From positions 1 through 14,569 of the forward strand of contig JAFAIY010000163.1 of the NCBI GenBank assembly GCA_019236485.1: a stretch of 14,569 nucleotides of DNA, read 5' to 3'. This stretch comes from Comamonas sp. (GTDB lineage: Bacteria; Pseudomonadota; Gammaproteobacteria; Burkholderiales; Burkholderiaceae_C). This document shows, piece by piece, positions 1 through 6,553 of the stretch (position 1 is the first letter of the stretch; every line of letters starts with the position of its first letter). The position numbers were made by a program, and so were the translations under genes. Below the pieces are notes generated by a model. That model saw only the letters and a program-made list of their open reading frames with translations, was not told where the DNA came from and made no database searches.

Positions 1-825
1 ATCGGCCCAGGCGGAAGCGATGAACACCTGCGGGTCCACCGTGGTCCAGTCGATCACATTGCCGATCTGGCGCGCGCCCGTCTCGCGGCAGGCCTGGGTC
101 ACGCCATCGCGGCCGGAGTTGAGCATGGTGAAGATCACATCGGCACCCGCAGCCATCTGGGCCTTGGCAATGCGATGCGACAGGGCGTTATCGTCCTGAT
201 CGCCCGAGAAGTTTGTCAACCGCTTGACCCTGGGGTCGGTATCGCGCACGCCGGCCGCATAGGCCGCACGTCCCTTGAGCCCCGGCGGCACGCGAATGCC
301 CGACATATGGCCGACCACACCGGTCCTGGTGGTCAGCGCAGCCAGCACACCGGCCAGATAGGCCGATTCCTCCTGCAGCACGTCGTAGCTGCAAAGATTA
401 GCGCCCTGCACGCCTCCCTGAGTCACGGCAAACTGGGTCTTGGGAAAACGCGCCGCGACTTCGGCTGCGGCCTGATTGTTCTGTCCGCCATGGGCAATCA
501 CCAGTTGCGCGCCCTGCTCGGCCAGTTGCGCAAGAGCAGGCACCAGCAACTCCTTCCTGGGCGCCATGCCGTCAAGGAAACGGGTCTGTACGCCCAGCTC
601 CTGGCGCGCTTTTTCCAGACCGCGCCAGCCGGCCTCCATAAAGCCCTTGTCGCTGCGCGAGCCGGCAAACAGACCGCCAACCACCAGGGAACTGCCAGAC
701 GCCGCAGGCCCGGAAATTCCGGCCTTGCCGGCACAGGCCGTGAGTGCCAGCAAGCTGGGTACGGCGACGGCCGAAGCCATCCATTGACGACGCGAAACAA
801 ATGACCGATGCGGAGAACTGGACAA
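1..825 (-). CDS. BMP-family (PnrA-like) ABC transporter substrate-binding lipoprotein, 3'-truncated by window edge
   Basis: Periplasmic solute-binding component of an ABC importer. Characterised members of the Bmp/Med/PnrA family bind nucleosides or purines. 275 codons are visible; family members are usually about 320-360 residues, so the C-terminus lies beyond position 1. I chose the TTG at 825-823 because AAGGAG lies 9 bases upstream and because this start restores a full signal: the twin-arginine motif SRRQWM (residues 11-16), a hydrophobic stretch, then the lipobox LTAC with Cys31. The mature part carries family-like segments: GSRSDKGFMEAGWRG, AQLVIAHGGQNNQAAAEVA, and a late ADVIFTMLNSGRDGV stretch. 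The next visible in-frame ATG (Met16) would remove the twin arginines. No partner permease or ATPase is in the window. The ligand is unknown; purine or nucleoside is a family-based guess. Confidence 0.86.
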   Translation of the reverse strand, partial: MSSSPHRSFVSRRQWMASAVAVPSLLALTACAGKAGISGPAASGSSLVVGGLFAGSRSDKGFMEAGWRGLEKARQELGVQTRFLDGMAPRKELLVPALAQLAEQGAQLVIAHGGQNNQAAAEVAARFPKTQFAVTQGGVQGANLCSYDVLQEESAYLAGVLAALTTRTGVVGHMSGIRVPPGLKGRAAYAAGVRDTDPRVKRLTNFSGDQDDNALSHRIAKAQMAAGADVIFTMLNSGRDGVTQACRETGARQIGNVIDWTTVDPQVFIASAWAD

Positions 826-886
826 GATGGAAGCTCCTTGAACACAGAAAACTGCCCCGTGCACTGGCACGAGACCACCTGTTTCT

Positions 887-898
887 TGACTTCAGTCA
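887..898. promoter_or_regulatory. Palindrome TGACT-TC-AGTCA upstream of the BMP gene
   Basis: Perfect 5-2-5 inverted repeat lying 62 bases upstream of the BMP TTG start, in the region expected to hold its promoter. It could be half of a regulator-binding region together with the palindrome at 913-928. The symmetry is seen directly; the regulatory role is inference. Confidence 0.35.
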
Positions 899-912
899 TG
901 AAAGAGGCCTGC

Positions 913-928
913 AAACTGTATGCAGTTT
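913..928. promoter_or_regulatory. Palindrome AAACTG-TATG-CAGTTT upstream of the BMP gene, possible operator
   Basis: Perfect 6-4-6 inverted repeat, 88 bases upstream of the BMP start codon. Its core CTGTATGCAG resembles the short symmetric sites of GntR/FadR-type repressors, but no such regulator gene of that type is next to it. The symmetry is seen directly; the operator role is inferred. Confidence 0.4.
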
Positions 929-1170
929 TCGTGCACACAATCCTCCCCAAAAACCCCAGAGCCGCCCTCGGACGGCATTGTGTTTGGGCAGCGCCGCCCT
1001 CTTGCATTTCGCACCCGTCCCGTCAGCCGATGCGGCCCGCATTGCGCGCTCCGCAGGTTCAAGGTTCGGCGCGCAATACCGGTGCACCAAAGCGGCGCCT
1101 CTTGGAGCGCTCGGCCGGTAGCGACAAAGCCGCGCCACTTCGGCCAGCGTCGGATCGCATCACGATCTGA

Positions 1171-1201
1171 TTTAGCCGTGCCGCAACTCTTGGTCTATAA
1201 T
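1171..1201 (+). promoter_or_regulatory. Probable sigma-70 promoter of rpsU
   Basis: A perfect -10 box TATAAT lies at 1196-1201, about 130 bases upstream of rpsU. The best -35 candidate is TTTAGC at 1171-1176 with a long 19-base spacer, so the -35 is weak. A highly expressed ribosomal protein gene needs a promoter here, which supports the call. Transcription would leave a 5' leader of roughly 120 bases. Confidence 0.55.
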
Positions 1202-1329
1202 GCTCGACTTTGCTGGCATTACCCCGTCGGCCATACTAGTTACAAAGTGGCGGGGAAACCGCTGTTCATGGCTCTCAGGCCCGATCTTCCCGAGAACCCT
1301 CTGTCAGCACAGATATATCTGGAAATTAA

Positions 1330-1542
1330 ATGACTACCATTCGCGTCAAAGAAAACGAGCCCTATGAAGTTGCCCTGCGCCGCTTCAAGCGCACCATCGA
1401 AAAGCTGGGTCTGCTGACCGATCTGCGTGCTCGCGAGTTCTACGAAAAGCCCACAGCCGAGCGCAAGCGCAAGAAGGCTGCTGCCGTGAAGCGCCACTAC
1501 AAGCGCGTTCGCAGCATGCAACTGCCTAAGAAGCTGTACTAA
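1330..1542 (+). CDS. rpsU: 30S ribosomal protein S21
   Basis: Small basic protein of the 30S subunit that takes part in mRNA binding during initiation. The 70-residue product is full length for the family. It starts [20 protein letters not shown], has the conserved [17 protein letters not shown] centre (residues about 34-50) and ends in the basic tail [12 protein letters not shown]. The start is preceded only by a weak GGA about 8 bases upstream. A TATAAT promoter lies about 130 bases upstream and a strong terminator follows at 1574-1614, so rpsU can be transcribed alone; read-through would reach yqeY. Confidence 0.98.
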   Translation: MTTIRVKENEPYEVALRRFKRTIEKLGLLTDLRAREFYEKPTAERKRKKAAAVKRHYKRVRSMQLPKKLY

Positions 1543-1573
1543 TTCGTTAGGACAGACGGCCGTCAAACGCCGC

Positions 1574-1614
1574 AAACCCGCGCTCGGGACGCCAGGCGCG
1601 GGTTTTTTGTTTTC
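1574..1614 (+). terminator. Rho-independent terminator after rpsU
   Basis: Perfect 10-bp stem AAACCCGCGC (1574-1583) / GCGCGGGTTT (1596-1605) with a 12-base loop, followed by a T-rich run (TTTTTTGTTTT). It starts 31 bases after the rpsU stop and should end much of the rpsU transcript before yqeY. Confidence 0.88.
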
Positions 1615-1660
1615 TGGCCACTGCGATAGGCGCAGTGACCTCTCACTGAAGGAGAGAGCT

Positions 1661-2107
1661 ATGAGCTTGAAGGCCCAGATTACCGAAGACATGAAGACCG
1701 CCATGCGTGCCAAGGACAGTGCACGCCTGGGCACCATCCGCCTGCTGCAGGCCGCGATGAAGCAAAAGGAAGTGGACGAGCGCGTGGAGCTCGACGATGC
1801 GGCCGTGATCGCCATCGTCGACAAGCTGATCAAGCAGCGCAAGGACTCCATCGCAGCCTTTGAGAGCGCCAACCGCCAGGATCTGGCCGATGTGGAAAAA
1901 GCCGAAGTCGAAGTGCTCAAGGTCTATCTGCCCGAGCGCATGAGCGAGGCCGAGATCACCGCCGCCGTGCAGGCCATCGTGGCCGAAGTCGGCGCCGCAG
2001 GCCCCGGCGACATGGGCAAGGTCATGGGCGCAGTCAAGTCCCAGCTGGCCGGCAAGGCCGATATGGGCCTGGTCTCCGCCGCCGTCAAGGCCGCGCTGAG
2101 CAAGTAA
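1661..2107 (+). CDS. yqeY: GatB/YqeY domain-containing protein
   Basis: 148-residue stand-alone YqeY protein. The fold is shared with the tail domain of the GatB subunit of tRNA amidotransferase, which contacts tRNA; the exact role of the free protein is not established. I chose the ATG at 1661 because GAAGGAG lies just upstream and because the product then starts MSLKAQITEDMKTAMRAKD, as is normal for the family; a longer frame from 1607 would begin inside the rpsU terminator. Family segments are visible: LGTIRLLQAAMKQKEVDER near residues 23-41, IAIVDKLIKQRKDSI near 48-62, EVLKVYLPERMSE near 85-97, and a C-terminal GDMGKVMGAVKSQLAGKADMG. It follows rpsU, as in many proteobacteria, but dnaG does not come next. 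Confidence 0.95.
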   Translation: MSLKAQITEDMKTAMRAKDSARLGTIRLLQAAMKQKEVDERVELDDAAVIAIVDKLIKQRKDSIAAFESANRQDLADVEKAEVEVLKVYLPERMSEAEITAAVQAIVAEVGAAGPGDMGKVMGAVKSQLAGKADMGLVSAAVKAALSK

Positions 2108-2139
2108 GCGGCCCGCACGGCGAGCCGTGCATGCACGCC

Positions 2140-2163
2140 AAGGCGCCTCCGGGCGCCTTTTTC
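2140..2163 (+). terminator. Rho-independent terminator after yqeY
   Basis: Perfect 8-bp stem AAGGCGCC (2140-2147) / GGCGCCTT (2152-2159) with loop TCCG, running into TTTTT. A second small hairpin GCACGG-CGAG-CCGTGC (2115-2130) lies between it and the yqeY stop codon. On the other strand there is no T-run, so it serves yqeY rather than the convergent LysR gene. Confidence 0.82.
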
Positions 2164-2176
2164 ATGGCCATGAATT

Positions 2177-2262
2177 TTGATAGCTGGTAGCGCACAATGA
2201 ATCATGGTTTCAGGCGGATACAAGCCTGAAACCAAGCATGAACCAGCGCTGGCAGCTATCAA
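2177..2262. repeat. Nested palindromic element of the TGATAG family at the 3' end of the LysR gene
   Basis: Outer arms TTGATAGCTGGTAGCGC (2177-2193) and GCGCTGGCAGCTATCAA (2246-2262) pair at 15 of 17 positions. Inside them an independent perfect 10-bp stem GGTTTCAGGC (2206-2215) / GCCTGAAACC (2224-2233) has an 8-base loop. The right arm supplies the tandem stop codons TGA-TAG of the convergent LysR gene. Shorter relatives starting with TGATAGCC lie at 4383-4421 and 6555-6593. It may act as an mRNA 3'-end structure or be a mobile palindromic repeat. Confidence 0.6.
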
Positions 2263-3224
2263 GATGGCGTTTGCAGCTTCTCCAGGCCCTGGCGCGCAAA
2301 ATGCGCCTGCAGAAATTCCACGGCCACGCGCACCTTGGCCGAGCGCCCCAGGCGGCCCGGATACACGGCCCAGATATTGGCCTCCTGGGTCCAGGCCGGC
2401 AGCAGCTGCACCAGGCGCCCCGCATCCAGATCGGCCTGCACGTCCCAGATCGAGCGCAGCACGACGCCGTGGCCGTCCAGCGCCCATTGCGCGGCCATCT
2501 CGCCGTTGTTGGCCGACAGCGGCCCCGTCACCTTGAGCGTGCGCTCCTCGGCGCCCGCGCGCAGCTTCCAGACGCCGAAAGGATGGTCGCGCTCCTTGAT
2601 GACCAGGCAGTCGTGCGCGCACAGCTCGTCTATGCTGCGCGGCTGGCCCTTGCGCGCCAGATAGGCGGGCGCCGCGCACAGCACGCGGTGGTTGGCGGCC
2701 AGTCGGCGTGCGATCAGATGCGGCGCGATCTCGTCGCCCACGCGCACATCCAGATCTATGCCCTCGGCCGCCACATCCACCAGGCGGTCGAACACCTCCA
2801 GCCTTACCTGCAGGCCCGGGTGCTGCGCCACCAGCTGCGACATGGCCGGCGCCACCACATTGCGGCCGAAGCCGAAGCTGCTGCTCACGCGCAGCAGGCC
2901 GCGCACCTCGCCGGCGGCCGTGCTCACCTCCTGCACCAGATGGTCGATGTCGTCGAGTATGCGCTGGGCCCAGTGGAACACGCGCTCACCGTCCTCGGTC
3001 ACCGTCACGCGCCGTGTCGTGCGGTGCAGCAGCTTCACGCCCAGCTCCTCTTCCAGCAGGCGCAGGCGTTTGCTCACATAGGCCGGCGAGGCACCCAGCT
3101 CCTGCGCGGCCGCGGCAAAGCTGGCGCGGCGCACCACGCAGAGAAACACGCGCAAATCCTCGGGCAGCAGGTTTTTAAACACGATATGTAAACAATCAGA
3201 CCACAACCATGGGATTGTCTTCAA
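2259..3224 (-). CDS. LysR-family transcriptional regulator, probable regulator of the divergent dmlA-type gene
   Basis: DNA-binding regulator with the classic LysR plan. An N-terminal winged helix has recognition region ASFAAAAQELGASPAYVSK (residues about 34-52 of the longest form) and LLEEELGVKLLHRTTRR. A periplasmic-binding-like effector domain runs from about residue 100 to the end. It lies head to head with a D-malate/tartrate dehydrogenase gene, the arrangement known for dmlR-dmlA, so it likely activates that gene in response to the substrate. The start is uncertain. TTG at 3224 gives 321 residues but its only Shine-Dalgarno candidate (GAGGAA) abuts the codon. GTG at 3182 gives 307 residues beginning (V)FKNLLPEDLRVF and leaves the palindrome at 3214-3225 in non-coding DNA. 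The stop codon lies inside a palindromic repeat. Confidence 0.93.
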   Translation of the reverse strand: MKTIPWLWSDCLHIVFKNLLPEDLRVFLCVVRRASFAAAAQELGASPAYVSKRLRLLEEELGVKLLHRTTRRVTVTEDGERVFHWAQRILDDIDHLVQEVSTAAGEVRGLLRVSSSFGFGRNVVAPAMSQLVAQHPGLQVRLEVFDRLVDVAAEGIDLDVRVGDEIAPHLIARRLAANHRVLCAAPAYLARKGQPRSIDELCAHDCLVIKERDHPFGVWKLRAGAEERTLKVTGPLSANNGEMAAQWALDGHGVVLRSIWDVQADLDAGRLVQLLPAWTQEANIWAVYPGRLGRSAKVRVAVEFLQAHFARQGLEKLQTPS

Positions 3225-3225
3225 T
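3214..3225. promoter_or_regulatory. Possible LysR operator between the divergent LysR and dmlA-type genes
   Basis: Palindrome ATTG-TCTT-CAAT, AT-rich in an otherwise GC-rich region, about 52 bases upstream of the dehydrogenase ATG. LysR proteins bind short interrupted palindromes of this kind upstream of divergent targets. It overlaps the TTG that would be the longest LysR start, which favours the shorter GTG start at 3182. The role is inferred from position only. Confidence 0.35.
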
Positions 3226-3276
3226 TCCTCATGGTTCGAAAATGCGGCCCAGCAAGATCAACGACGGAAGCCATCC

Positions 3277-4365
3277 ATGTCCACCATCTACAGAATCGCG
3301 GTTCTCGCCGGCGACGGCATCGGCAAGGAAGTCATGCCCGAAGGCCTGCGCGCGCTGCAGGCCGCGGCCAAACGCTTCGAGCTGCAGCTCGAATTTCACC
3401 ATTTCGAATGGGCCAGCTGCGACTACTACGCCGTGCACGGCAAGATGATGCCCGACGACTGGAAGCAGCAGCTCTCGGGCATGGACGCGCTGTTCTTCGG
3501 CGCCGTGGGCTGGCCGGCCGCCGTGCCCGACCATGTGTCGCTCTGGGGCTCGCTCATCAAGTTTCGCCGCGAGTTCGACCAGTACATCAACCTGCGCCCC
3601 GTGCGCCTGTTCGAGGGCGTGCCCTGCCCGCTGGCCGGCCGCAAGCCCGGCGACATCGATTACTACGTGGTGCGCGAGAACACCGAGGGCGAGTACACCT
3701 CGCTGGGCGGCATCATGTACGAGGGCACGGACCGCGAGATCGTGATCCAGGAGTCGGTCTACTCGCGCAAGGGCGCCGAGCGCCTGCTCAAGTTCGCCTT
3801 CGGCCTGGCCCAGAGCCGCGAGCGCAAGCATGTGACCCTGGCCACCAAGAGCAACGGCATCGCCATCAGCATGCCCTGGTGGGACCAGCGCGCCGAGGAC
3901 GTGGCCCGCGCCTATCCCGAGGTCACGCTGGACAAGCAGCATATCGACATACTGACCGCGCGCTTCGTGCTGCAGCCGGACCGCTTCGACGTGGTTGCCG
4001 CGACCAACCTCTTCGGCGACATCCTCAGCGACCTGGGCCCGGCCACCACGGGCACCATAGGCCTGGCGCCCTCGGCCAACCTCAATCCCGACCGGCTCTT
4101 CCCCAGCCTGTTCGAGCCCGTGCACGGCTCGGCCCCCGATATCTTCGGCAAGAACATCGCCAACCCCATCGCCATGATCTGGTCGGGCGCGCTGATGCTG
4201 GACTTTCTGACCCAGGGCCAGGGCGCGGGCCGCGCCGCACACGACGCCATCGTGGCCGCCATAGAGGAAGTCATCAAGAGCGGTCCGCGCACGCCCGACC
4301 TGGGCGGCAAGGCCAACACCACCCAGGTGGGCGAGGCGATTGCGGCGCTGATTGCCCAGGGCTGA
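3277..4365 (+). CDS. dmlA: D-malate / tartrate dehydrogenase (decarboxylating, isocitrate/isopropylmalate dehydrogenase family)
   Basis: NAD-dependent beta-decarboxylating dehydrogenase that oxidises D-malate to pyruvate and CO2; relatives also act on L-(+)-tartrate. The 362 residues match the family length. Conserved parts are AVLAGDGIGKEVMPEG (9-24), the substrate arginines R97 and R107 and R133 in VVRENTEGEY, catalytic K191 in ATKSNGIAIS, D224 in QHIDIL, metal ligands D248 and D252 in NLFGDILSD, and the cofactor loop EPVHGSAPDIFGKNIANP (280-297). From memory the sequence closely follows E. coli DmlA, for example EWASCDYY, HGKMMPDDW and VPDHVSLWGSL. The ATG has GGAAG upstream. It is transcribed away from the LysR gene and ends at a terminator. 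Whether D-malate or tartrate is the natural substrate cannot be told. Confidence 0.95.
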   Translation: MSTIYRIAVLAGDGIGKEVMPEGLRALQAAAKRFELQLEFHHFEWASCDYYAVHGKMMPDDWKQQLSGMDALFFGAVGWPAAVPDHVSLWGSLIKFRREFDQYINLRPVRLFEGVPCPLAGRKPGDIDYYVVRENTEGEYTSLGGIMYEGTDREIVIQESVYSRKGAERLLKFAFGLAQSRERKHVTLATKSNGIAISMPWWDQRAEDVARAYPEVTLDKQHIDILTARFVLQPDRFDVVAATNLFGDILSDLGPATTGTIGLAPSANLNPDRLFPSLFEPVHGSAPDIFGKNIANPIAMIWSGALMLDFLTQGQGAGRAAHDAIVAAIEEVIKSGPRTPDLGGKANTTQVGEAIAALIAQG

Positions 4366-4382
4366 CAGGGAGCACTAGGTTC

Positions 4383-4428
4383 TGATAGCCGCCGGCGGCC
4401 GATTGACGGTCGACGGTGGCTTTTTTTG
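4383..4428 (+). terminator. Terminator after the dmlA-type gene, also a TGATAG-family palindrome
   Basis: Arms AGCCGCCGGCG (4387-4397) and CGACGGTGGCT (4411-4421) pair at 9 of 11 positions and run into seven Ts (4421-4427). It sits 20 bases after the dehydrogenase stop and 15 bases before the end of the convergent DJ-1 family gene. The T-run is only on the plus strand. The leading TGATAGCC is shared with the element at 6555. Confidence 0.75.
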
Positions 4429-4442
4429 CTTCTGGCTCCTGG

Positions 4443-5048
4443 CTAGAGTCCTGCGAGATAGGGCTTGATATTGCGCATGGCGTTATCCACATAGGCCTCT
4501 TTTTCACCCACGGGCGCCACATAGTGCAGCGCCGAGCTTGCGGCCTCCAGGCCTTCCAGACGCGCCAGCAGCCAGGCGGCGATATAGGCCGAGGCCAGGC
4601 ATCCACCCGCCGTCGCCAGATTGCCCCGGGCGTGGAAGGGCTGGTTCAGCACCTGCACGCCGGCCTCCTGCACCCAGGGTTTGGTCGTCAGGTCGGTGCA
4701 GGCCGGCACCTGGCCCAGCAGGCCCAGTTTGGCCAGCACCAGGGTGCCCGAGCATTGCGCGGCGATGAGCTGGCGCGACGGATCCAGCGCCAGCCTGGCC
4801 ATCAGCCGCTGATCGGCCACCACCTCGCGGGTGCGCAGGCCGCTGCCCACGATGACGGCGTCGGCCTGACAGGCCTCTTCCAGCAGAGATTGCGCGTGCA
4901 CCGTGACGCCGTTCATCGAGGTGACCTCGGGCTCGGGGCAGCACAGGCTTACGCGCCAATCGGGCCGCCTGATACGGTTCAGAACACCCAGGGCGATAAG
5001 AGAGCCCAACTCGTTGAAACCGTCGAAGGTAAGAATGGCGATATGCAT
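4443..5048 (-). CDS. DJ-1/PfpI (class I glutamine amidotransferase-like) family protein
   Basis: 201 residues from the ATG at 5048, which gives the usual family N-terminus MHIAILTFDGFNELGS. Upstream in-frame starts exist (ATG at 5096, TTG at 5123) but would add a Pro/Gly-rich leader, and none of the three has a clear Shine-Dalgarno. The nucleophile-elbow cysteine is Cys99 in AAQCSGTLVLAK, and the partner acidic residue is probably Glu13. The C-terminal half, GGCLASAYIAAWLLARLEG, resembles DJ-1 proteins of the ThiJ/GlxA branch without the AraC DNA-binding domain. Members include glyoxalases, amidases, isonitrile hydratases and deglycase-like proteins, so the reaction is open. It is divergent from a MocR-type regulator across 101 bases, so it is likely that regulator's target. 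Confidence 0.88.
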   Translation of the reverse strand: MHIAILTFDGFNELGSLIALGVLNRIRRPDWRVSLCCPEPEVTSMNGVTVHAQSLLEEACQADAVIVGSGLRTREVVADQRLMARLALDPSRQLIAAQCSGTLVLAKLGLLGQVPACTDLTTKPWVQEAGVQVLNQPFHARGNLATAGGCLASAYIAAWLLARLEGLEAASSALHYVAPVGEKEAYVDNAMRNIKPYLAGL

Positions 5049-5115
5049 GGTGTGGCCGGCCGCCGGGCGACCGTCAGAGTGAAGAACAGCGCTCATGCTA
5101 GGCAGGGCATTCAAT

Positions 5116-5131
5116 ACAATCAAAAAATTGT
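5116..5131. promoter_or_regulatory. Candidate operator between the DJ-1 family gene and the MocR-type regulator
   Basis: Perfect inverted repeat ACAAT-CAAAAA-ATTGT in an AT-rich island within the 101-base divergent gap, only 18 bases from the regulator start codon. MocR-type proteins often regulate themselves and the divergent neighbour from such gaps. The symmetry is seen; binding is inferred. Confidence 0.42.
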
Positions 5132-5149
5132 CATGAGTACATCTCAGCC

Positions 5150-6487
5150 ATGAGCCCTAACCTGTACCGGCTGCTGGTGGATACGCTGGCCGCGCAGATC
5201 CGCAGCGGCCAGCTGCCGCCGGGCACCCGCCTGCCCACGCACCGCCAGCTGGCCCGCCGGCACGGCGTGGCACTGAGCACGGCGACCCGCGTCTATGCGG
5301 AGCTGGAGGCTCTGGGCCTGGCTCGCGGCGAGGTCGGTCGGGGCACTTTCGTGCGCGAGACTTCCGTGCCGCCGGAGCTGGCCGTAGACCAGCAGGCGGT
5401 GACGGCCGGCATGGTGGACCTGAACTTCAACTACCCGGCCCTGCCGGAGCAGGCCCGCTTGCTGAGCCAGGGCCTGCGGCGGATCGCGGCCGGGGGCGAC
5501 CTCGAAGCGCTGCTGCGCTACGCCCCGCATGGCGGGCGGCCGCATGAGCGCGCCTGCGTGGCCCAGCACCTGGCTGTGCGCGGGCTGAGCGTGGACCCGA
5601 CCCAGGTGCTGATTGTGGATGGCGCACAGCACGGCCTCGCAGTGGCGGGCATGGCCCTGCTGCAGCCGGGCGACCTGGTGGCCGTGGATGCGCTGACCTA
5701 CCCGGGCTTCAAGGTGCTGGCCGATATGCTGCGCCTGGAGCTGGCGCCTCTGCCGGCCGCGGACCAGGGTTTCGATCTGCAGGCCTTGCAGCGGCTATGC
5801 GCGCGCCGCCATGTGCGCGCCGTCTACACCATGCCCACGCTGCACAACCCTCTGGGCTGGGTGAGCAGCGCCGACTGGCGAGAGGAGCTCGCGGCCATGG
5901 TGCGCCAGCACGGGCTGATTGCCATCGAGGATGCGGCTTATGCGTTTCTGGCCGAGGGCGCCCCCGCTCCCCTGGCCGCGGCGGTGCCGGAATCCACGCT
6001 CTATGTCGCCGGCCTCTCCAAGAGCGTCGCCACCGGACTGCGCTTCGGCTTCATCGCCGCGCCGCAGCCCTGGATAGCTTTGCTCGAGCGCGCCATCCGC
6101 AGCACCACCTGGAACACTCCCGGTCTGGTCACCACTCTGGCCTGCGCGTGGCTGGAGGACGGCACGGTGCAGCGCCTGGAAGCCGAAAAACGGCGCGACG
6201 CCAGGCAGCGCCAGGCCATAGCCCGCGAGGTACTGGCCGGTCTGGACTGCATCAGCCATCCGAGCTCCTATTTCGCCTGGTTGCCGCTGCCCGCCGAGGT
6301 GCGCGCCGGCAGCGTGGCGGCCGAGCTGCTGCGCGAGGGCATTTCCGTTGCGACGGCAGAGCCTTTCGCCACCTCGCGGCAGGTTCCGCATGCGATCCGC
6401 CTGGCTCTGGGATCCGTGCCGCCAGACCGGCTGCGCACGGCCTTGCAGGCCGTCAAGCGCGTGGTGCAGGATCAGACGGACCGTTAG
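5150..6487 (+). CDS. MocR-type transcriptional regulator (GntR winged helix fused to PLP aminotransferase-like domain)
   Basis: 445 residues, normal for MocR proteins. The N-terminal GntR helix-turn-helix spans residues about 3-70 (QLPPGTRLPTHRQLARRHGV, then STATRVYAELEALGLARGE and GRGTFV). After a linker, a fold-type-I aminotransferase domain runs from about 90 to 440. It keeps the PLP-binding residues: N233 in LHNPLGW, D261 and Y264 in AIEDAAYAFLAEG, the Schiff-base lysine K291 in GLSKSVATGLRFGFI, and a late arginine in HAIRLALGSV. PLP or a PLP-amino acid adduct is therefore the likely effector. The start at 5150 overlaps the end of a six-codon frame (ATG at 5133) by ATGA, and no strong Shine-Dalgarno is visible. 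It is divergent from the DJ-1 family gene, its likely target. Confidence 0.95.
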   Translation: MSPNLYRLLVDTLAAQIRSGQLPPGTRLPTHRQLARRHGVALSTATRVYAELEALGLARGEVGRGTFVRETSVPPELAVDQQAVTAGMVDLNFNYPALPEQARLLSQGLRRIAAGGDLEALLRYAPHGGRPHERACVAQHLAVRGLSVDPTQVLIVDGAQHGLAVAGMALLQPGDLVAVDALTYPGFKVLADMLRLELAPLPAADQGFDLQALQRLCARRHVRAVYTMPTLHNPLGWVSSADWREELAAMVRQHGLIAIEDAAYAFLAEGAPAPLAAAVPESTLYVAGLSKSVATGLRFGFIAAPQPWIALLERAIRSTTWNTPGLVTTLACAWLEDGTVQRLEAEKRRDARQRQAIAREVLAGLDCISHPSSYFAWLPLPAEVRAGSVAAELLREGISVATAEPFATSRQVPHAIRLALGSVPPDRLRTALQAVKRVVQDQTDR

Positions 6488-6553
6488 CCTCGGCCACGGA
6501 GAATGCCGCGCAGGCCGGAGCCTAGAGCTCACGGCCGACAGCTCACTTCTGTC

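Larger units (their letters stand above)
826..1329. other. 504-bp gene-free intergenic region between the divergent BMP and rpsU genes
   Basis: No ORF here has recognisable protein features; the longer open frames read through the rpsU promoter or look like compositional noise. The left part (826-960) must hold the promoter of the BMP gene and contains two palindromes, at 887-898 and 913-928. The right part holds the rpsU promoter, with a small perfect inverted repeat GATCG-N5-CGATC at 1153-1167 just upstream of it. I see no RNA gene or rho-independent terminator in the middle part (about 960-1150). Confidence 0.6.

Noticed and set aside
175..804. 209-residue plus-strand open frame at the left end
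   Set aside because: Antisense to the BMP-family gene, which shows a signal sequence, lipobox and family segments.
1153..1167. GATCG-CATCA-CGATC hairpin as a terminator
   Set aside because: The stem is only 5 bp and is followed by just three Ts; at most it is a protein site upstream of the rpsU promoter.
920..1333. 137-residue open frame in the rpsU upstream region
   Set aside because: It reads through the TATAAT promoter and overlaps the rpsU start; composition is Arg/Pro/Ser-rich without domain features and no ribosome site precedes it.
1607..1660. Longer N-terminus for the yqeY product
   Set aside because: The extension would start in the T-run of the rpsU terminator and has no ribosome site, whereas the ATG at 1661 has GAAGGAG.
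2238..3191. 317-residue open frame on the plus strand opposite the LysR gene
   Set aside because: The translation is low complexity (His, Ala, Gln, Arg) and the reverse strand encodes a full LysR protein.
3229..4242. 337-residue open frame on the minus strand opposite the dmlA-type gene
   Set aside because: Antisense to a dehydrogenase with all active-site residues; the minus frame has no recognisable features.
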